Below are positions 23,323 to 35,643 of a stretch of 64,000 nucleotides of DNA, in pieces. The position numbers were made by a program, and so were the translations under genes. Source of the DNA: Colocasia esculenta. Its lineage: Eukaryota; Streptophyta; Magnoliopsida; Alismatales; Araceae. The first letter of the stretch is position 1, and each line of letters begins with the position of its first letter. The notes under the pieces were generated by a model. That model was not told the origin of the DNA and did no database searches. It saw only the letters and a program-made list of their open reading frames with translations. Location of the stretch: positions 6,247,993 to 6,311,992 of the forward strand of contig CM024760.1 of the NCBI GenBank assembly GCA_014218235.1, written 5' to 3'.

Positions 23323-26300
23323 GTAACGAGGTCGCTCCGGCACTCTATGATATAACGAGGTCGCTTCGGCACTCTATGATGTAACGAGGTCGCTCCGGCA
23401 CTCTATGATATAACGAGGTCGCTTCGGCACTCTATGATGTAACGAGGTCGCTCCGGCACTCTATGATATAACGAGGTCGCTTCGGCACTCTATGATGTAA
23501 CAAGGTCGCTTCGGCACTCTATGATATAACGAGGTCGCTTCGGCACTCTATGATGTAACGAGGTCGCTCCGGCACTCTATGATATAACGAGGTCGCTTCG
23601 GCACTCTATGATGTAACAAGGTCGCTTCGGCACTCTATGATATAACGAGGTCGCTTCGGCACTCTATGATATAACGAGGTCGCTTCGGCACTCTATGATA
23701 TAACGAGGTCGCTTCGGCACTCTATGATATAACGAGGTCGCTTCGGCACTCTATGATGTAACGAGGTCGCTCCGGCACTCTATGATATAACGAGGTCGCT
23801 TCGGCACTCTATGATATAACGAGGTCGCTTCGGCACTCTATGATGTAACAAGGTCGCTTCGGCACTCTATGATGTAACGAGGTCGCTCCGGCACTCTATG
23901 ATATAACGAGGTCGCTTCGGCACTCTATGATATAACGAGGTCGCTTCGGCACTCTATGATATAACGAGGTCGCTTCGGCACTCTATGATGTAACAAGGTC
24001 GCTTCGGCACTCTATGATGTAACAAGGTCGCTTCGGCACTCTATGATGTAACAAGGTCGCTTCGGCACTCTATGATGTAACAAGGTCGCTTCGGCACTCT
24101 ATGATATAACGAGGTCGCTTCGGCACTCTATGATGTAACAAGGTCGCTTCGGCACTCTATGATGTAACGAGGTCGCTCCGGCACTCTATGATATAACGAG
24201 GTCGCTTCGGCACTCTATGATGTAACAAGGTCGCTTCGGCACTCTATGATATAACGAGGTCGCTTCGGCACTCTATGATATAACGAGGTCGCTTCGGCAC
24301 TCTATGATGTAACGAGGTCGCTCCGGCACTCTATGATATAACGAGGTCGCTTCGGCACTCTATGATGTAACGAGGTCGCTCCGGCACTCTATGATATAAC
24401 GAGGTCGCTTCGGCACTCTATGATGTAACGAGGTCGCTCCGGCACTCTATGATATAACGAGGTCGCTTCGGCACTCTATGATATAACGAGGTCGCTTCGG
24501 CACTCTATGATGTAACGAGGTCGCTCCGGCACTCTATGATATAACGAGGTCGCTTCGGCACTCTATGATATAACGAGGTCGCTTCGGCACTCTATGATAT
24601 AACGAGGTCGCTTCGGCACTCTATGATGTAACGAGGTCGCTCCGGCACTCTATGATATAACGAGGTCGCTTCGGCACTCTATGATGTAACAAGGTCGCTT
24701 CGGCACTCTATGATGTAACAAGGTCGCTTCGGCACTCTATGATATAACGAGGTCGCTTCGGCACTCTATGATGTAACGAGGTCGCTCCGGCACTCTATGA
24801 TATAACGAGGTCGCTTCGGCACTCTATGATATAACGAGGTCGCTTCGGCACTCTATGATATAACGAGGTCGCTTCGGCACTCTATGATATAACGAGGTCG
24901 CTTCGGCACTCTATGATGTAACAAGGTCGCTTCGGCACTCTATGATGTAACGAGGTCGCTCCGGCACTCTATGATATAACGAGGTCGCTTCGGCACTCTA
25001 TGATGTAACAAGGTCGCTTCGGCACTCTATGATGTAACAAGGTCGCTTCGGCACTCTATGATGTAACGAGGTCGCTCCGGCACTCTATGATATAACGAGG
25101 TCGCTTCGGCACTCTATGATGTAACAAGGTCGCTTCGGCACTCTATGATGTAACGAGGTCGCTCCGGCACTCTATGATATAACGAGGTCGCTTCGGCACT
25201 CTATGATGTAACAAGGTCGCTTCGGCACTCTATGATGTAACAAGGTCGCTTCGGCACTCTATGATGTAACGAGGTCGCTCCGGCACTCTATGATATAACG
25301 AGGTCGCTTCGGCACTCTATGATGTAACGAGGTCGCTCCGGCACTCTATGATATAACGAGGTCGCTTCGGCACTCTATGATGTAACGAGGTCGCTCCGGC
25401 ACTCTATGATATAACGAGGTCGCTTCGGCACTCTATGATGTAACGAGGTCGCTCCGGCACTCTATGATATAACGAGGTCGCTTCGGCACTCTATGATGTA
25501 ACGAGGTCGCTCCGGCACTCTATGATATAACGAGGTCGCTTCGGCACTCTATGATATAACGAGGTCGCTTCGGCACTCTATGATGTAACAAGGTCGCTTC
25601 GGCACTCTATGATGTAACGAGGTCGCTCCGGCACTCTATGATATAACGAGGTCGCTTCGGCACTCTATGATATAACGAGGTCGCTTCGGCACTCTATGAT
25701 ATAACGAGGTCGCTTCGGCACTCTATGATATAACGAGGTCGCTTCGGCACTCTATGATGTAACAAGGTCGCTTCGGCACTCTATGATATAACGAGGTCGC
25801 TTCGGCACTCTATGATGTAACAAGGTCGCTTCGGCACTCTATGATATAACGAGGTCGCTTCGGCACTCTATGATGTAACAAGGTCGCTTCGGCACTCTAT
25901 GATATAACGAGGTCGCTTCGGCACTCTATGATGTAACAAGGTCGCTTCGGCACTCTATGATATAACGAGGTCGCTTCGGCACTCTATGATGTAACAAGGT
26001 CGCTTCGGCACTCTATGATGTAACGAGGTCGCTCCGGCACTCTATGATATAACGAGGTCGCTTCGGCACTCTATGATGTAACAAGGTCGCTTCGGCACTC
26101 TATGATATAACGAGGTCGCTTCGGCACTCTATGATGTAACAAGGTCGCTTCGGCACTCTATGATGTAACGAGGTCGCTCCGGCACTCTATGATATAACGA
26201 GGTCGCTTCGGCACTCTATGATGTAACGAGGTCGCTCCGGCACTCTATGATATAACGAGGTCGCTTCGGCACTCTATGATATAACGAGGTCGCTTCGGCA

Positions 26301-29300
26301 CTCTATGATGTAACAAGGTCGCTTCGGCACTCTATGATGTAACGAGGTCGCTCCGGCACTCTATGATATAACGAGGTCGCTTCGGCACTCTATGATGTAA
26401 CAAGGTCGCTTCGGCACTCTATGATATAACGAGGTCGCTTCGGCACTCTATGATATAACGAGGTCGCTTCGGCACTCTATGATGTAACAAGGTCGCTTCG
26501 GCACTCTATGATGTAACAAGGTCGCTTCGGCACTCTATGATGTAACGAGGTCGCTCCGGCACTCTATGATATAACGAGGTCGCTTCGGCACTCTATGATG
26601 TAACGAGGTCGCTCCGGCACTCTATGATATAACGAGGTCGCTTCGGCACTCTATGATGTAACAAGGTCGCTTCGGCACTCTATGATATAACGAGGTCGCT
26701 TCGGCACTCTATGATGTAACAAGGTCGCTTCGGCACTCTATGATGTAACGAGGTCGCTCCGGCACTCTATGATATAACGAGGTCGCTTCGGCACTCTATG
26801 ATGTAACGAGGTCGCTCCGGCACTCTATGATATAACGAGGTCGCTTCGGCACTCTATGATGTAACAAGGTCGCTTCGGCACTCTATGATATAACGAGGTC
26901 GCTTCGGCACTCTATGATGTAACGAGGTCGCTCCGGCACTCTATGATATAACGAGGTCGCTTCGGCACTCTATGATGTAACAAGGTCGCTTCGGCACTCT
27001 ATGATGTAACAAGGTCGCTTCGGCACTCTATGATATAACGAGGTCGCTTCGGCACTCTATGATGTAACGAGGTCGCTCCGGCACTCTATGATATAACGAG
27101 GTCGCTTCGGCACTCTATGATATAACGAGGTCGCTTCGGCACTCTATGATGTAACGAGGTCGCTCCGGCACTCTATGATATAACGAGGTCGCTTCGGCAC
27201 TCTATGATATAACGAGGTCGCTTCGGCACTCTATGATGTAACAAGGTCGCTTCGGCACTCTATGATATAACGAGGTCGCTTCGGCACTCTATGATATAAC
27301 GAGGTCGCTTCGGCACTCTATGATATAACGAGGTCGCTTCGGCACTCTATGATGTAACAAGGTCGCTTCGGCACTCTATGATGTAACGAGGTCGCTCCGG
27401 CACTCTATGATATAACGAGGTCGCTTCGGCACTCTATGATATAACGAGGTCGCTTCGGCACTCTATGATGTAACAAGGTCGCTTCGGCACTCTATGATAT
27501 AACGAGGTCGCTTCGGCACTCTATGATGTAACAAGGTCGCTTCGGCACTCTATGATGTAACAAGGTCGCTTCGGCACTCTATGATGTAACGAGGTCGCTC
27601 CGGCACTCTATGATATAACGAGGTCGCTTCGGCACTCTATGATATAACGAGGTCGCTTCGGCACTCTATGATGTAACAAGGTCGCTTCGGCACTCTATGA
27701 TGTAACGAGGTCGCTCCGGCACTCTATGATATAACGAGGTCGCTTCGGCACTCTATGATGTAACGAGGTCGCTCCGGCACTCTATGATATAACGAGGTCG
27801 CTTCGGCACTCTATGATGTAACGAGGTCGCTCCGGCACTCTATGATATAACGAGGTCGCTTCGGCACTCTATGATGTAACAAGGTCGCTTCGGCACTCTA
27901 TGATGTAACAAGGTCGCTTCGGCACTCTATGATGTAACAAGGTCGCTTCGGCACTCTATGATATAACGAGGTCGCTTCGGCACTCTATGATGTAACAAGG
28001 TCGCTTCGGCACTCTATGATATAACGAGGTCGCTTCGGCACTCTATGATGTAACAAGGTCGCTTCGGCACTCTATGATGTAACAAGGTCGCTTCGGCACT
28101 CTATGATGTAACGAGGTCGCTCCGGCACTCTATGATATAACGAGGTCGCTTCGGCACTCTATGATATAACGAGGTCGCTTCGGCACTCTATGATGTAACG
28201 AGGTCGCTCCGGCACTCTATGATATAACGAGGTCGCTTCGGCACTCTATGATGTAACAAGGTCGCTTCGGCACTCTATGATGTAACGAGGTCGCTCCGGC
28301 ACTCTATGATATAACGAGGTCGCTTCGGCACTCTATGATGTAACGAGGTCGCTCCGGCACTCTATGATATAACGAGGTCGCTTCGGCACTCTATGATGTA
28401 ACAAGGTCGCTTCGGCACTCTATGATGTAACAAGGTCGCTTCGGCACTCTATGATATAACGAGGTCGCTTCGGCACTCTATGATGTAACAAGGTCGCTTC
28501 GGCACTCTATGATATAACGAGGTCGCTTCGGCACTCTATGATGTAACAAGGTCGCTTCGGCACTCTATGATGTAACAAGGTCGCTTCGGCACTCTATGAT
28601 ATAACGAGGTCGCTTCGGCACTCTATGATGTAACAAGGTCGCTTCGGCACTCTATGATATAACGAGGTCGCTTCGGCACTCTATGATGTAACAAGGTCGC
28701 TTCGGCACTCTATGATGTAACAAGGTCGCTTCGGCACTCTATGATGTAACAAGGTCGCTTCGGCACTCTATGATGTAACAAGGTCGCTTCGGCACTCTAT
28801 GATATAACGAGGTCGCTTCGGCACTCTATGATATAACGAGGTCGCTTCGGCACTCTATGATGTAACGAGGTCGCTCCGGCACTCTATGATATAACGAGGT
28901 CGCTTCGGCACTCTATGATGTAACAAGGTCGCTTCGGCACTCTATGATATAACGAGGTCGCTTCGGCACTCTATGATATAACGAGGTCGCTTCGGCACTC
29001 TATGATGTAACAAGGTCGCTTCGGCACTCTATGATATAACGAGGTCGCTTCGGCACTCTATGATGTAACAAGGTCGCTTCGGCACTCTATGATGTAACGA
29101 GGTCGCTCCGGCACTCTATGATATAACGAGGTCGCTTCGGCACTCTATGATATAACGAGGTCGCTTCGGCACTCTATGATGTAACGAGGTCGCTCCGGCA
29201 CTCTATGATATAACGAGGTCGCTTCGGCACTCTATGATGTAACGAGGTCGCTCCGGCACTCTATGATATAACGAGGTCGCTTCGGCACTCTATGATATAA

Positions 29301-30337
29301 CGAGGTCGCTTCGGCACTCTATGATGTAACGAGGTCGCTCCGGCACTCTATGATATAACGAGGTCGCTTCGGCACTCTATGATGTAACAAGGTCGCTTCG
29401 GCACTCTATGATATAACGAGGTCGCTTCGGCACTCTATGATGTAACAAGGTCGCTTCGGCACTCTATGATATAACGAGGTCGCTTCGGCACTCTATGATG
29501 TAACAAGGTCGCTTCGGCACTCTATGATGTAACAAGGTCGCTTCGGCACTCTATGATGTAACGAGGTCGCTCCGGCACTCTATGATATAACGAGGTCGCT
29601 TCGGCACTCTATGATGTAACAAGGTCGCTTCGGCACTCTATGATGTAACGAGGTCGCTCCGGCACTCTATGATATAACGAGGTCGCTTCGGCACTCTATG
29701 ATGTAACGAGGTCGCTCCGGCACTCTATGATATAACGAGGTCGCTTCGGCACTCTATGATGTAACAAGGTCGCTTCGGCACTCTATGATGTAACAAGGTC
29801 GCTTCGGCACTCTATGATGTAACGAGGTCGCTCCGGCACTCTATGATATAACGAGGTCGCTTCGGCACTCTATGATGTAACAAGGTCGCTTCGGCACTCT
29901 ATGATGTAACGAGGTCGCTCCGGCACTCTATGATATAACGAGGTCGCTTCGGCACTCTATGATGTAACGAGGTCGCTCCGGCACTCTATGATATAACGAG
30001 GTCGCTTCGGCACTCTATGATGTAACGAGGTCGCTCCGGCACTCTATGATATAACGAGGTCGCTTCGGCACTCTATGATGTAACGAGGTCGCTCCGGCAC
30101 TCTATGATATAACGAGGTCGCTTCGGCACTCTATGATGTAACAAGGTCGCTTCGGCACTCTATGATGTAACAAGGTCGCTTCGGCACTCTATGATATAAC
30201 GAGGTCGCTTCGGCACTCTATGATGTAACAAGGTCGCTTCGGCACTCTATGATATAACGAGGTCGCTTCGGCACTCTATGATGTAACAAGGTCGCTTCGG
30301 CACTCTATGATGTAACAAGGTCGCTTCGGCACTCTAT
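23323..30337 (+). repeat. 29-bp tandem array, about 242 copies, in the 3' region of the Tat element
   Basis: The unit is GTAACGAGGTCGCT plus CCGGCACTCTATGAT and begins four bases after the pol stop. From 23323 the register is kept exactly for 241 full units, and a 26-base partial unit ends at 30337, so there is no net insertion or deletion in 7 kb. Three variants alternate, differing at unit positions 1 (G/A), 6 (G/A) and 15 (C/T): G-G-C, A-G-T and G-A-T. Tat-type elements are known to carry variable tandem repeats in the 3' untranslated region that can seed satellite DNA. Copy number may be inexact because arrays like this are hard to assemble. Confidence 0.95.
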
Positions 30338-31476
30338 CGATAAAGCCTGGAAGTCTTTAGTGCTCTTAAAAAAATATTCGAACTGCACGTACACTCGATC
30401 TCCCGAGATTTGAATAGAATCTGAATGGGCAAGAGAGTCCACGAGAGACTGCGATATGAAGTACTTGATCCGTGAGTGAAGAACACTATCGCTTGGATAG
30501 ACTCAGGCAAGCCCACAACAAATGTAAAATGTCGATGTCCCGGACATACCAACGATCCCGCATTGCTGAAACAACTCGGCATTGTGGAACAGTCAGAGAC
30601 TCTGTCAGAGAAGGGTGTGCACAGAGGTGGCCCTGACCATGCAGCGGCATATCGGTGCTCGGCGCGCGCACTAATTGATAAGGATGACGGCGACGTACGC
30701 ATAGTAGAGTTGCCCACGTCTACGCACAAGTGAGGGTGCGTGCCTTGCATGGACTACTCATCGTCTTTGCATGGCTTCGTCGAGGGCTTCACAGACTGCC
30801 ATCGTCGATGATAGCGGGACGCGAGGGCACGGTGGCGCAGGACAAGGGCCCGAGCGCGCTGGGGAAAGGGAGGTGTCCGGCCGCGCAGATCTGGGTGCGG
30901 CATGTGGCAGGCACGGGAGGGCGCTGTCGGACCCCACGGACTTGGCAGAGGCGTCGACGGAGCAGGGCGCAGCACAGAGAGTTCCGCGTGGGTGCGTAGG
31001 GCGAGGAGCTGTGCGGGCGGGTCACGAGTCGCACGAGCGCAGAGCCCGGGTGTTGGCAGCACGAAACGGGATCCCGCATGAGCGCTTGAGAAGTCGTGGG
31101 CGCGTGTGGGTGATGGCGAAGCGAAGGTGGCGAGGCGGGGTTGCATGCGATGGCGGGCTGCAGGGCGTGCTGCGGGTGGGGTGGGGTCTCGCGGGTCAGC
31201 AACTGCGTGTCGCGGGGTGGGCGGTTGCGTCGCCCCTTGTTCGGTGCCCAGGTCGCGCGGGAAACTATCTCTTCGGCGTGGCACGTACAGGCGACCAGGC
31301 CGAGAGCGGGAGATGGTGCACGGAGGGGAGGCTCTCGAGCGACGACGTGGTGAAGGCGAAAGCGGCACGGCAACGTGCGAGCGCCGAGGTGGGCAGCACG
31401 AGAAGAAGAGAAAGAAGGCGCGGCCAATAGATCTTGACTTCGTCATAGAAGCCAAATCTGGTTCTAATACCAAAAT
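30338..31476 (-). mobile_element. Duplicate of the internal region of the minus-strand LTR element
   Basis: Matches 37823-38952. It is GC-rich at 30740-31430, where open frames appear in nearly every register on both strands, which is a composition effect and not evidence of genes. A minus-strand frame near 30670-30480 matches the one at 38152-37919. The primer site of the element lies at its right end, next to the LTR at 31477. Confidence 0.6.
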
Positions 31477-31918
31477 TGATGCGGTAAAAGAAAGGGAGAT
31501 GGGCTTCACATTCGAAGGGAGAGGGGAAAGAGAGGGAGGAAGAGGAGAAATCGGAATCCACTGAAATGGGAGAGGGGAGTAAGTTACATAGGCTCTCTCA
31601 AATTTTTCTTCATTTCATCATTTAATTCGTTTCTTTCAAAGAGGTTTACAAAATTATTTATCCGAAGCAAATCTTAAAAACTTCAATTGTTATTGATTGA
31701 AATAATCTTGAGACCTAATTACCTAAAATAGGTTAAAATCTTACTCGAAAATATTAAAAAAATAAAAACCAGGTTAATAAGTCTCTTCGAATTTTATTAT
31801 TACAACCAAAGACTCAAATAATTAAAGTAAATACATCAATAATATAAAAATTCACCGCCAAACCATAAAACATCATTATCGCCAAATTTGTGTTGTCTAT
31901 AGTCGCACTTTTACATCA
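31477..31918 (-). mobile_element. Duplicate of the 5' LTR of the minus-strand LTR element
   Basis: Starts TGATGCGG and ends TTTTACATCA on the plus strand, matching 38953-39395 apart from small indels, and followed by the same CCACT target copy. Confidence 0.75.
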
Positions 31919-33343
31919 CCACTTTTCTTGAAAACTAAATATTATCTTGGGTTAAATAATTTTTTTGAGAAATATTTTTATTCACTCTACGAGTTTTTCT
32001 TTTACCCGTCCAAATATAAGATTGATCTAGTGCCTAGGTCGTACGCTCTAAAATTTGCTTTAAAAGTGTGAGGACCCTGTACGAGATTCCCTTCTCCGAT
32101 AGCAGGATCATTTCTCTTTTGAGGGGATATCTTTTGGTTCAAGAAGGATTTCTATCTTCCTTTTTGCTCTTCCCTTTTAGGAAGAAAATCTTCCCCGGCT
32201 ATCTGTAAAGGATCGCAGCTTTAAGTGATTTCATCTCAAGTTAATCGTTTTCTATTTGTATTCATATTTGCCTTCATTTCATCCCATCGACTTTGGGTTT
32301 TTCATTTATCTTGTTGGAGCAACCATTCTAAAACACCACTCATATTTCTTATCTCCCTTACTGGTGAAATTTCTATAACCCCTGCATCTCCCCACCTCCT
32401 CTAGCTTTCCGTTCCCTCTTGATGGTACATAGGGCTAGTCGAACGCTTACTTCACGACCCTGTCGTATTCTCTTGAAATTATGGTGGTGGTTTATCTATA
32501 TGAATGATTTCATCGTGCTAAATTAGAGCCCAGCAAACTTCGAGCTTCATTAGCCCTCTCTATGTGAGAGGCTATCATGCAAGGGCTCTTTTTAATCTTA
32601 GTTATTGAAATTATATTTACAACCTTATTAGATCGGAGAACCAAACTTTCACCGCTGCAAGAAGATTGAAAAATTTTCTAGTTCTGTTCGACACTGACAA
32701 CATATTGCCGGCAATGAAATTTTCTCTCTCATTGTTCTTATGTAATTTGATCAACTATATATGTTGATCTCTATTATAAGAGTTTTAACAGTTAGATTTG
32801 AGATATTAACTCTTTGTATGAGTTTGTTTCATTTTTAGTGTTACTTTGTACTTATTTGGACGAATGAATTCGTGTAAAAAAAAGAGTAAAAAGATATATA
32901 TTTTTCTCCTTGTTAGTAGCTCAACCGGCATTGAACGTTTTAGTATCAGTGTGAACAGAGACAATACGTGTATTTTAATTGTGTCTGAGATAGACATAAA
33001 GAATAAACCAGTCCACAAGAGCACTAAGTACATTTGTTCTAGACAACAAGAGGAAGGCCACAACACTTGGATTGCGTGGACGAAATCTGAGTTAACCACA
33101 ACCTAAAATCCTGTAACTTCCAATCAGAAAATAAAAGAAATAAAAAAGGAAAAACAGCAGTATAATGACCCCCCTTTTCCCAATGATCATTTCATCAACC
33201 ACCCTAGAAGATTAAAGAGAAATATTTGTTGCTGGATTAAAAAGTGACCTGCCGTACGTTTAGCCTAAGGCACAGATGGGTAGACTTTGTTACTATATTT
33301 AACTGTGGAGCTTATATCATCTTTGTGTCTATGAATATGAATA
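31919..33343. other. Non-coding flank (duplicate of 39396-40808)
   Basis: AT-rich sequence with no recognisable gene, RNA or transposon end. Short open frames near 32806-33106 occur on both strands and show no domain; the corresponding frames at 40278-40487 are altered by indels, which argues against coding. Confidence 0.55.
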
Positions 33344-34939
33344 AGGGTGTCAATAGGTGAATTGGGTTAGCCCAATTTAAATCCCATTCAGCTCAAAATT
33401 AGAATGGCCCAACCAAAATCTAAATCCAAACCCAACTTGGATCAAAAAGAAAATAAACTCATATTGGTCTGTTGGGGCCCATTAACCTATTTTACATTAA
33501 GATTGCTGTGCCCTCCATCAAGATCAAAATTATTATTCTGTATTTACGTGTGCATGGTCCTTCCCATCTATAACTGTTTTAAAAAATCAAATTAATTTGT
33601 TTAAATTTTTTTAGAGTCTTAATTTTATATTAAATGATGTCTAATTAGATGTAATTTCACACACAAATAATTAAAATATGATGTATTTTATTGTGATTTT
33701 AATTTACTTCTTAAAATAAATTTCCGTAGAGTACAAATTACTCAAATATCAATAATTCGATATAATCTCGTCATGCATACACCAATAATTCTCAATATTA
33801 TATATTTGAAATCAATATATTTTATGATAATTATGATAATTCAGATTTAATTTTATCATCAAAATTTGATGATGTTCCGTCGAAATAAATACGTATGAAA
33901 ATAGTACCGAAATTTATGTTAATAATATAAAAATATTCAAAATCAAAATTAAGAATATATGAAAATAATTAAAATCATATTTATATTTAATTAAATATGA
34001 TCAATCTATTAATATTTATACATGAAAAGAAGAATAAAATTTAAAAATGTATATTTAATACAAATTTACTCATATAATTACCTTTTAATACAATGTTATT
34101 ATAGTTATATTAAAAATCAATTTATTTGATTATACGATTTGACTCGGTTGTACATTTTGTAAAATCAAATTGTATCGAACTTTTATCCAAATCAAATTGA
34201 CCGACTTGATTTGATCTAGTTCAATTTTTCGGCTTGGACGAAATTATGTTCAGCTCTGCCTCTTATATTTGGCATAATAAAAAAAAAGATTTATTTAGTC
34301 CAAAATGCATTTTCGATTATGAGTAAATTTATATTATTAACATAACTCCAGTACTATTTTCAAATGTGCGCATCCCGACAATATATTATCGAACTTTGAT
34401 AATAAAATTGAATCTGAAATCATCATAATTATCAAAAAAATGATGATTTCAAATATATACATATTGAGAATTATTGATGTACGAATATCAAGATTAAATC
34501 AAATTCTATTTTTAGAGTAATTTTTAATCTAGAAAAAATTATTTTAAAAAATTAAACTAAAATTACCATAAAATACATCACCTTCCAATAACTTGTGTTT
34601 GAAATTACATCTAATTATATTGGACATGATTTAAATATAAAATTAAGGTTCTAAAAGAATCTAAACAAATTATTTGATGGCGCTATTGTTCGAACAGAGC
34701 TAACAAGCTAACCCAGCCCATCACATTTCTGGTCATGTACATGTCTGTTATTGCCCAACGTAGTGGCATTTTATTTATATATATATTTGACCAATGGGCT
34801 ACCCAAGCCCAGCCCATCAATTGATGGGCTTAGCAAATGGGCTCAACAGAACTCGATGGGCCTTTAAATTTTGGCCCAAATTGAACCCAAAATGGATTAT
34901 CCATTGGACTTAATATTAGCCGGGCCTAATTGACACCCT
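33344..34939. mobile_element. Non-autonomous long-TIR element, Mutator-like (duplicate copy 1)
   Basis: The ends AGGGTGTCAATAGG and, in reverse, AGGGTGTCAATTAGG are inverted repeats. Inner arms of about 340 bases (roughly 33590-33920 and 34340-34680) are also inverted copies, sharing for example ATTAGATGTAATTTCA and ATCAATAATTCTCAATAT-like phrases. Flanks ATATGAATA (33335-33343) and ATCTATGAATA (34940-34950) look like a 9-11-base target duplication. No transposase is visible. The same element is at 40809-42370. Confidence 0.65.
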
Positions 34940-34950
34940 ATCTATGAATA

Positions 34951-35643
34951 TAAACAATCATACATTTCATCTAGATAACAAAGTGTTTATCAAAGTTAAA
35001 TGGTTATGGCGGATGATCTACTCCAAATACATACAAGTGAAACTAATCTCATATTAATATACATGTGTCTAAAACGAATAATATCTACTCGTCCAAAATA
35101 TGGCCTAAGCAATTGGTGGTGAAAAATCATCCAACAGGGACTAACGTAACATGACTTGTTCTTTCCATAGTCGATCGAATTAGTAAATTGGATCGGATTC
35201 TTCTAGTATCAATTTGATTGGATCTAATTATATTTAATTTTATTATAATAAATTAAAATAGAATAAAAAATTTATCGGACCCCGTAGAATGGTTCGGTTC
35301 GGGTGTTTCCGTACGCCCAACCATGAACTTACTCGGTCCTGTCAAAAAAAAAAAAACTCGGTTCTTCCCCTTGCAGTATCCCCTGTGCATGACTTGAGAA
35401 CACAAAGGCATTCGCCCCAGGAAACGAAACAAACCCCCTTTCTTTGGTTTTGTCGAAAAGGGCGTTTACCTTAATAATCTCTGCAACCCCGCCTTCGCAG
35501 TTGATGTCTTCTTGCCACAGGGGACGATCTGTTCCCAAGTTCTATAACGCTATCTTTGGCCTTGGAAACACCAGAGCTTCTCAACTCAGGGGAAGGAAGG
35601 AACGAGCAAGCAGTAGCAGACAGGGGAGAACTTCCCTTGAGCT
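34951..35643. other. Non-coding sequence between MITE and CRK gene 2 (duplicate)
   Basis: AT-rich up to about 35270, then mixed. It lies downstream of the leftward-read CRK gene 2 and would contain its 3' untranslated region. No other feature is seen. The equivalent sequence is 42382-43063. Confidence 0.5.

Noticed and set aside
23323..30337. CRISPR array
   Set aside because: The 29-base period looks CRISPR-like, but there are no unique spacers: units follow each other directly. The context is a plant retrotransposon.
23323..30337. Stand-alone centromeric or telomeric satellite
   Set aside because: The array begins four bases after the pol stop and, with the LTR end at 37779, belongs to one element; the unit is also far shorter than usual centromere repeats.
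30754..31564. Several overlapping long open frames of about 150-250 residues on both strands
   Set aside because: They are compositional: a GC-rich stretch with few stops in any frame. The matching block at 38234-38914 changes frames through small indels, and no domain is recognisable.
32806..33106. Small gene on either strand
   Set aside because: Open frames on both strands overlap fully and are broken in the matching sequence at 40270-40560; no domain is present.
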